Shown here piece after piece: positions 6,263-10,550 of a DNA stretch of 10,550 bases. A program made the position numbers and the translations under genes. The stretch is from Gammaproteobacteria bacterium (GTDB taxonomy: Bacteria > Pseudomonadota > Gammaproteobacteria > Steroidobacterales > Rariloculaceae). Below the pieces are notes generated by a model. It saw nothing but the letters and a program-made list of their open reading frames with translations. It searched no databases and had not been told where the DNA came from. Each line of letters opens with the position of its first letter. Position 1 is the stretch's first letter. The stretch spans positions 1 to 10,550 of the forward strand of contig SMWC01000122.1 of NCBI GenBank assembly GCA_004357505.1, read 5' to 3'.

Positions 6263-7546
6263 ATGAGTGCGCTGTTCCTCCTCGCGGTTTTGTTCGTCGG
6301 GCTGGCGCTGGGTGTGCCCGTCGCGATTTCCCTTGGGCTCGCGAGCGTCTCGACGATGCTGCTGTTCGCGGACCAGACGCTGTTGTCGACCAGCCAGCGA
6401 TTCTTCCACACCATGCAGGTGTATCCGCTACTGGCAGTGCCGTTCTTCATTCTGGCGGCCACGTTCATGACCACGGGCGGCGTCGCCAAACGCATGATCG
6501 TATTTGCCAACGCACTCGTCGGCCACTTCCGCGGTGGCTTGGCGATGGCATCGCTATTGGCTTGCGCGTTTTTCGCGGCCGTGTCCGGCTCCGCGCCGGC
6601 GACCGTGGTGGCCGTGGGCAGTGTCATGATCGCCGGGATGATCCGTTCGGGCTATTCGGAGAAGTTCGCGGCCGGCGTCATCTGTAACGCGGGCACGCTA
6701 GGCATCCTGATCCCACCATCCATCGTCATGGTGATTTACGGTGCGGTCACGGAGTCGTCTATCGGCAATCTGTTTATCGCGGGCCTTCTGCCGGGAATTC
6801 TGCTGACGATCATCATGATGCTGACGATTGCGGTTATCGCGCGATATCAAGACCTGCCCCGCCAACCACGTGTCAGCTTGAAGCAAGCACTGCGCGCCGG
6901 CTGGGAGGCGATCTGGGGTCTGTTGCTGTTGGTCATCATCCTGGGCGGCATTTATGCGGGGATCTTCACGCCGACCGAAGCGGCGGCGGTCTCTGCCGTC
7001 TATGCGTTCGTCATCGCGGTATTTGTCTATAAAGACATCAAACTCGCGGACGTGCCAAAAGTACTGACCGACGCCGCCAAGATGACGGCAATGCTGATGT
7101 TCATCATAGCCAATGCCTATGTATTCGCCAACGTGCTGACGACGGAACAGATCCCCCAAGCCGCTTCGGAGTGGATCGTCGGCCTAGGACTACCCCCGTG
7201 GGGATTCCTGATCGTGATGAACATTCTGTTGCTGGCGGCCGGCAATTTCATGGAACCGACGTCGGTCGTCCTGATCCTGACGCCGATCCTCTATCCCATC
7301 GCCATGCAACTCGGCATTGATCCAATACACTTAGGCATCATCATGGTCTTGAACATGCAGATAGGCCTGGTCACACCGCCGGTTGGGCTGAACCTCTTCG
7401 TCACAGCCGGCGTCGCAAACATGTCGATGGAAGACGTCATCCAGGCGTCGCTGCCGTGGCTGATGATACTGTTGAGTTTCTTAATCATCATCACCTATAT
7501 CCCGGGCATCTCTCTGATCGTTCCACGGTGGCTGGGACTGATTTGA
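6263..7546 (+). CDS. dctM: TRAP transporter large permease subunit, DctM family
   Basis: This 427-residue permease is the ion-coupled channel of the TRAP system and has the usual full length. It is hydrophobic throughout. It carries the DctM hallmarks: GVPVAISLGLAS at the N-terminus, SGSAPATVVAVG (residues 108-119), NAGTLGILIPPS (142-153) and, in the second half, LVTPPVGLNLFV (Thr371-Pro372-Pro373). These two Pro-rich hairpin regions line the substrate and sodium sites in known TRAP structures. The ATG at 6263 begins directly before helix 1 but has no obvious Shine-Dalgarno sequence, so coupling to dctQ translation is likely. With dctP and dctQ it forms a complete transporter. The metallo-hydrolase gene follows after 68 bp. 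Confidence 0.93.
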   Translation: MSALFLLAVLFVGLALGVPVAISLGLASVSTMLLFADQTLLSTSQRFFHTMQVYPLLAVPFFILAATFMTTGGVAKRMIVFANALVGHFRGGLAMASLLACAFFAAVSGSAPATVVAVGSVMIAGMIRSGYSEKFAAGVICNAGTLGILIPPSIVMVIYGAVTESSIGNLFIAGLLPGILLTIIMMLTIAVIARYQDLPRQPRVSLKQALRAGWEAIWGLLLLVIILGGIYAGIFTPTEAAAVSAVYAFVIAVFVYKDIKLADVPKVLTDAAKMTAMLMFIIANAYVFANVLTTEQIPQAASEWIVGLGLPPWGFLIVMNILLLAAGNFMEPTSVVLILTPILYPIAMQLGIDPIHLGIIMVLNMQIGLVTPPVGLNLFVTAGVANMSMEDVIQASLPWLMILLSFLIIITYIPGISLIVPRWLGLI

Positions 7547-7602
7547 ACCGCCATGCGAGAATTTCGATACGACACCGAGATGCGACAATCCGCTTACACT
7601 CC

Positions 7603-7608
7603 AGGGGA
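7603..7608 (+). promoter_or_regulatory. Ribosome binding site of the metallo-hydrolase gene
   Basis: AGGGGA lies 6 nt before ATG 7615. It decides the start over the longer open frame that runs back into dctM, because the protein from 7615 begins with a clean signal peptide. Confidence 0.7.
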
Positions 7609-7614
7609 ATAAAA

Positions 7615-8574
7615 ATGAGAGCTGTTAGCTTCGTCCTGAGTCTGTCACTAACCGCCGCACTACTGGGCGCATCAAATTTGGCCGCGCAAGAACGCGTCTG
7701 GGCCTACGATCAATCCATCGAGCAGATCAGCGAACATGTCTATCGCTGGGGCTCCGATAATCAGTTCGGAGTCTACATCCTGACGGATGAAGGTATCATC
7801 GTTATCGATGGCCATTACTGCGGCTCCGGAACGGTCTCCTGGCTCAAGGATCAGCTGACGCAGCGTTATGATGTACCGGTCAAGTACGTGATCCTAAGCC
7901 ATGATCATCCGGATCATGCCTGTGGATCAGAAGTTTTCAACGATACCGCGACCACCATCAGCCACCGCAACCTCAGGCCACATATGCTTTTCGAGCAGCG
8001 GGTCTCGGCCATACCGGAGATTACGTTCGACGATGAGATGGACCTGCATCTCGGCGGCGTGCATGTCAGGCTGCTTTATTTCGGCCCAACCCATAGCGAT
8101 AACCTGATCCAGATCCATATTCCCGACGAACGCGTTCTGGTTGCGATCGATTCCGCCAAGGGCCGCTCACTATTTCCTGACTTCCGCGATATGGATGTCA
8201 ACAATCAGCTTGAGGTCATGAAGATCTTGGCCAATCTACCGGACGTGGATATCGTCCTGCCGGGCCATGGGCCGGTTGTAGATCAGGATGCGTTCATGGA
8301 CCACTACCGCTATCTCGACGCCATGAAGATGAGCGTCCTGCAACACATGGCGGCCGGGCGCACGCTCGCGGAAATCAAGACACTTGTCGCCTCTTCACAC
8401 ATGGAGGCATTCGGGGACTACCGCGGCATGGACGCCTTTCTGGTGCCGAATATCGTGACGATGTACGACTACCTGTACCGATACCGCGAACCGAACGTGA
8501 GCATCAAACAAGATGAGGCGGTCCTGTGTATCGAAGACTCGACTCAGTGTCGCACGAGCGTACTCGATCTGTGA
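7615..8574 (+). CDS. Exported metallo-beta-lactamase-fold hydrolase
   Basis: This 319-residue protein has a Sec signal peptide (Arg2, hydrophobic 4-19, probable cleavage near residues 23-25), so it acts in the periplasm. The metallo-beta-lactamase fold is shown by the HDHPDH motif (His96, His98, Asp100, His101) and downstream ligands His160 (GPTHSDN), Asp179 (AIDSAKG) and His218 (LPGHGP). This is a full set for two metal ions, so an active hydrolase is expected. The fold covers lactamases, lactonases, glyoxalases, alkyl-sulfatase-like and quinoprotein-associated enzymes; nothing here fixes the substrate, and it should not be read as antibiotic resistance. Residues 225-295 form a helical C-terminal extension. 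Cys69 and Cys103 lie near the metal site, and Cys305 and Cys312 close the protein, possible disulfides in the periplasm. The gene is 68 bp after dctM on the same strand and probably cotranscribed, so its product may process the ligand taken up by the TRAP system (inference). Confidence 0.85.
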   Translation: MRAVSFVLSLSLTAALLGASNLAAQERVWAYDQSIEQISEHVYRWGSDNQFGVYILTDEGIIVIDGHYCGSGTVSWLKDQLTQRYDVPVKYVILSHDHPDHACGSEVFNDTATTISHRNLRPHMLFEQRVSAIPEITFDDEMDLHLGGVHVRLLYFGPTHSDNLIQIHIPDERVLVAIDSAKGRSLFPDFRDMDVNNQLEVMKILANLPDVDIVLPGHGPVVDQDAFMDHYRYLDAMKMSVLQHMAAGRTLAEIKTLVASSHMEAFGDYRGMDAFLVPNIVTMYDYLYRYREPNVSIKQDEAVLCIEDSTQCRTSVLDL

Positions 8575-8581
8575 CGCAGAT

Positions 8582-8956
8582 TTAGGCGGTTCGCTCCTCT
8601 CGTAGGTAACCCGCCGTCGAGAAGATCGCGGCGAGCACCCAGAACAGCGGCCCCAGGCCGGCCGGATAAATCGGCAGGTCCTGCGGAATAAAGACGATGA
8701 AAATGAAGCCGAGATCGACGACACTCAGCGTGACGATGTTAATCCAATAGCCCATGGTGCTGTTGCGCCAGTTCCAGCGTATACCGACGACGATCGCAAT
8801 GACGCCGAAGAAGAGCAGGTGCCACGCGCCTTGTACGATTCTGGCTTCGAGCATGCTCGGGTCCATCCCCGCGCCCATTTGATAGAGACCGTTAGCCGCG
8901 TAGACGTGCAGTAACCCCCAAATCACGAAAAACGTTGCGCCGATTCGATGCATCAT
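8582..8956 (-). CDS. Small four-helix membrane protein of unknown function
   Basis: I do not recognise this 124-residue protein. It has four predicted membrane helices (about residues 5-22, 43-60, 70-90 and 100-116), with short charged loops such as RWNWRNS after helix 2 and a charged tail LREERTA. A His in helix 1 (WGLLHVYAANG) and one at the start of helix 2 (WHLLFFG) could bind something but prove nothing. The start ATG at 8956 is followed by a second ATG codon; GGAGAG on the minus strand (plus 8963-8968) lies 6 nt before the first and supports it. Its stop is only 7 bp from that of the convergent metallo-hydrolase gene, so no terminator fits between them. It diverges from the Rid gene, with possible overlapping promoters in the gap. 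Confidence 0.75.
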   Translation of the reverse strand: MMHRIGATFFVIWGLLHVYAANGLYQMGAGMDPSMLEARIVQGAWHLLFFGVIAIVVGIRWNWRNSTMGYWINIVTLSVVDLGFIFIVFIPQDLPIYPAGLGPLFWVLAAIFSTAGYLREERTA

Positions 8957-9014
8957 GGTGATCTCTCCACGCCGTTGTTCGGTCTTCTACTGTTGCGAAT
9001 GCTAGGGCCGCCGA

Positions 9015-9043
9015 TTGAGCCGATCCATCCGGCATGTTATACG
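9015..9043 (+). promoter_or_regulatory. Candidate sigma-70 promoter for the Rid lipoprotein gene
   Basis: TTGAGC (9015-9020), a 17-bp spacer, and TATACG (9038-9043) preceded by TG at 9035-9036 make an extended -10 promoter. It lies about 70 bp before ATG 9111 in the 154-bp divergent gap. Match is 4 of 6 in each hexamer. Confidence 0.5.
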
Positions 9044-9063
9044 TTTCTGCCAGGGCGCCGCAA
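9036..9063 (-). promoter_or_regulatory. Candidate sigma-70 promoter for the small membrane protein gene
   Basis: On the minus strand TTGCGG (plus 9058-9063), a 16-bp spacer, and TATAAC (plus 9036-9041) resemble a promoter with a good -10 and a weak -35. Its -10 occupies nearly the same bases as the -10 of the divergent promoter, so the two could not easily be used at once. Confidence 0.35.
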
Positions 9064-9110
9064 TCAGACACAACAATCGCGCCACTCGCCGACTCACAGG
9101 AGACCTCACC

Positions 9111-9641
9111 ATGTCCGCATCCAACCGAAATAAACAGCTGTTCCGATGTCTAGCCGTCAGTATTGCCGCCACATCGCTTGCGCTCGTCGCCGGCTGTAGT
9201 AGCGACCCGCAACGCTACGAGTACATCCACACGGCAGGTGTCGAGCTCGGCTACAACATGCCGTACACGCCGGCGATCAAAGTACATTCAGGCAAGCTCG
9301 TGTTTCTCTCCGGTGTGACCGCTGCGCCGATCTACCACAGCCACCCCCATGTACCCGCCGAGTTCGACGATCTGTCGTTCGATGCGGGAAGTCAGGCCAC
9401 ATTGACCATGGCGAACCTCAAGCTGGCGGTTGAGGCGGCCGGCGGACAACTTTCGGATATCGTCCAACTGACGCGTTTCATGGTAGATCAGGATGCGAAT
9501 CAAGATGCGATCAACGCGGCCATCGCCGTAGCCTGGGGCAGTGACCACCGTCCGGCCAGCACGTCGATTGAAATTCCGCGACTCGCAACCGACCCGCGCT
9601 TGGTTTTGGAGATCGCCGCTATCGCGGTCGTGCCAGAATGA
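9111..9641 (+). CDS. Rid-family (YjgF/YER057c/UK114) lipoprotein lacking the catalytic arginine
   Basis: This is a 176-residue protein: a lipoprotein signal (basic start, hydrophobic 14-27, lipobox VAGC, Cys29) followed by a Rid domain (about residues 45-174). Rid landmarks are LVFLSGVTA (about 63-71), the helix with LTMANLKLAVEAAGG, RPASTSIEIPRL (147-158) and LEIAAIAVV at the end. In RidA the PARS segment supplies Arg105, which binds the carboxylate of the imine or enamine substrate; here Ser150 takes its place, while the equivalent of Glu120 (Glu167) is kept. Canonical 2-aminoacrylate deaminase activity is therefore not expected; it resembles the Rid subgroups without this Arg, whose functions are poorly known. 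Export and lipidation are also unusual, since typical RidA is cytosolic and about 128 residues. ATG 9111 is supported by AGGAGA at 9098-9103; an upstream in-frame TTG at 9015 is rejected. It converges with the amidohydrolase gene 42 bp away. Confidence 0.85.
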   Translation: MSASNRNKQLFRCLAVSIAATSLALVAGCSSDPQRYEYIHTAGVELGYNMPYTPAIKVHSGKLVFLSGVTAAPIYHSHPHVPAEFDDLSFDAGSQATLTMANLKLAVEAAGGQLSDIVQLTRFMVDQDANQDAINAAIAVAWGSDHRPASTSIEIPRLATDPRLVLEIAAIAVVPE

Positions 9642-9683
9642 CGCATCGCGACGCCGCCCTGCACGGCACACGAAACCGGTGCG

Positions 9684-10550
9684 TTACAGCTCCGAATAAA
9701 CGATCTCTCCACCGATCACGGTCATGACCGAGCGAAGGTTCTCGATCTCCGCTTCCGGCACCGTCAGATAGTCACGGTCGAGTACGGCGAAGTCGGCGAG
9801 CTTGCCAGGCTCGAGGCTACCGAGATCATTCTCGCGGAACAACATATAGGCATTGGTACGCGTATGCGCAATCAACGCCGCCTCGCGAGACACCGTTTCG
9901 ACTAACGTCTGATCTCCAGACCCCGAACGTCCGCTGACGACCCAGCCCAGCGTATGGAACGGATTCGGGCTCGCAACCGTGGTCGCATCAGAACCGAGGC
10001 CCCAAACGCCGCCGAGGCCGTGAATGGTTCTTACCGGCGGCATATGCAGGCCGGCTTCGCCGGCACTCCGCATCCGTTCTGGCGACATGTTCCTGCGCGA
10101 GGCATGCACGGCGAACACCATTCCCAGGTCGATCGCGCGGAGGATGGAGTCCGGCGAGATCGCATCGTTGTGCGCGATGGTCCAGCGCAAATCACCGATC
10201 GGATGCGTCTCATTGACGAGCTCGAAGACGGACAGCATGTCGCGGATCTTTTCGTCGCGCGAGGAATGCTCGTTCAATTGCCAGCCGTTTTCCGCGGCCG
10301 CAATGGAGATTGCTTCGAACTTATCCAAGTCCTCCTGAGAAATCTGCCACGGTTGCGCCCGCATCGGGCGATACACGGTTTCGCCGTAGCCGAATTGCGC
10401 GAAGCGTAAGCCCGTCATGTCGGGGCTAAGACTCTCGAGTGCCGTGATGATCTCCTCGGCGGAGCCGCCGCCGACACCGGTCTGGCCATTGAGCGAGTAA
10501 AAAACACGCATGCTCAAGTCATCGTTAGCAGCCGCGCGTCTAACGGCGTC
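9684..10550 (-). CDS. YtcJ-type amidohydrolase, C-terminal half (cut by window edge)
   Basis: The frame is open to the right edge on the minus strand, so the ATG and TTG codons near 10511-10517 are internal. The 288 residues seen are about half of a normal 550-620-residue YtcJ/amidohydrolase_3 protein. Visible metal-site features of the TIM barrel are LNEHSSRD (His at nt 10266-10268), WTIAHND (His at 10170-10172) and LGSDATT (Asp at 9987-9989), followed by NPFHTLGW and the closing block LGSLEPGKLADFAVLDRD, which rebuilds the small beta domain. The family hydrolyses amides and related bonds (one member is an N-substituted formamide deformylase). The first block is more often HAxGD, so HSSRD is a variation. 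The N-terminal half, including the HxH motif and any signal peptide, lies outside. It converges with the Rid lipoprotein gene. Family confident; substrate unknown. Confidence 0.85.
   Translation of the reverse strand, partial: DAVRRAAANDDLSMRVFYSLNGQTGVGGGSAEEIITALESLSPDMTGLRFAQFGYGETVYRPMRAQPWQISQEDLDKFEAISIAAAENGWQLNEHSSRDEKIRDMLSVFELVNETHPIGDLRWTIAHNDAISPDSILRAIDLGMVFAVHASRRNMSPERMRSAGEAGLHMPPVRTIHGLGGVWGLGSDATTVASPNPFHTLGWVVSGRSGSGDQTLVETVSREAALIAHTRTNAYMLFRENDLGSLEPGKLADFAVLDRDYLTVPEAEIENLRSVMTVIGGEIVYSEL

Noticed and set aside
1305..7546. Apparent preference for the TTA leucine codon before glycine
   Set aside because: About six of nine TTA codons I found in the sulfatase, exporter, CMD-like and dct genes precede Gly, but the sample is tiny and many Leu-Gly pairs use other codons.
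7615..8574. Antibiotic-resistance beta-lactamase
   Set aside because: Only the general metallo-beta-lactamase fold and metal ligands are seen. Neighbours are transport and catabolic genes, and the fold includes many unrelated hydrolases.
9642..9683. Terminator between the convergent Rid and amidohydrolase genes
   Set aside because: Only imperfect GCAC/GGTGC pairing is present and there is no T-run.
10511..10517. Start of the amidohydrolase gene at ATG 10511 or TTG 10517
   Set aside because: The frame remains open to the window edge, and the fragment begins in the middle of the metal-dependent barrel, so these codons are internal.

Overview
The window reads as part of the chromosome of a Gram-negative proteobacterium. 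Three proteins carry lipoprotein signal peptides, one has a Sec signal peptide, and there is a complete three-component TRAP transporter. The mix of a sulfatase, a TRAP uptake system, a carboxymuconolactone decarboxylase (CMD)-like protein and an amidohydrolase suits an environmental, possibly marine, gammaproteobacterium. That placement is inference from gene content; there is no rRNA or other marker. By eye most of the DNA is clearly G+C-rich, while the first gene is nearer 50%. No tRNA, rRNA, CRISPR array, insertion sequence or phage gene was seen, and no stretch above about 160 bases lacks a gene.

Layout. (1) 1-1285, +: 3' part of an ATP/ADP-antiporter-like (COG3202-type) membrane protein, cut by the window edge. 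(2) 1305-2981, +: a Pseudomonas-type arylsulfatase with a lipoprotein signal. (3) 3042-3794, -: a TauE/SafE-family anion exporter, convergent with the sulfatase. (4) 3912-8574, +: a probable transcription unit of a CMD/AhpD-like protein, TRAP subunits DctP, DctQ and DctM, and an exported metallo-beta-lactamase-fold hydrolase. (5) 8582-8956, -: a small four-helix membrane protein of unknown function, only 7 bp from the end of the hydrolase gene. (6) 9111-9641, +: an exported lipoprotein of the Rid (YjgF/UK114) family, divergent from the membrane protein. (7) 9684-10550, -: the C-terminal half of a YtcJ-type amidohydrolase, cut by the window edge.

How the genes may fit together. The TRAP system probably imports an organic acid, since DctP has the signatures of the C4-dicarboxylate subfamily. 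Flanking enzymes (CMD-like protein, exported metallo-hydrolase, lipoprotein Rid, amidohydrolase, sulfatase) look like accessory catabolic functions, several of them outside the inner membrane. A sulfatase next to a TauE/SafE exporter suggests handling of a sulfated or sulfonated compound. No substrate can be named from sequence alone.

The most notable details are three. The sulfatase has every active-site residue of the Pseudomonas aeruginosa enzyme except one catalytic histidine, which is Asp. The Rid protein is exported and lacks the arginine needed for imine deaminase activity. The TRAP binding protein is a predicted lipoprotein.
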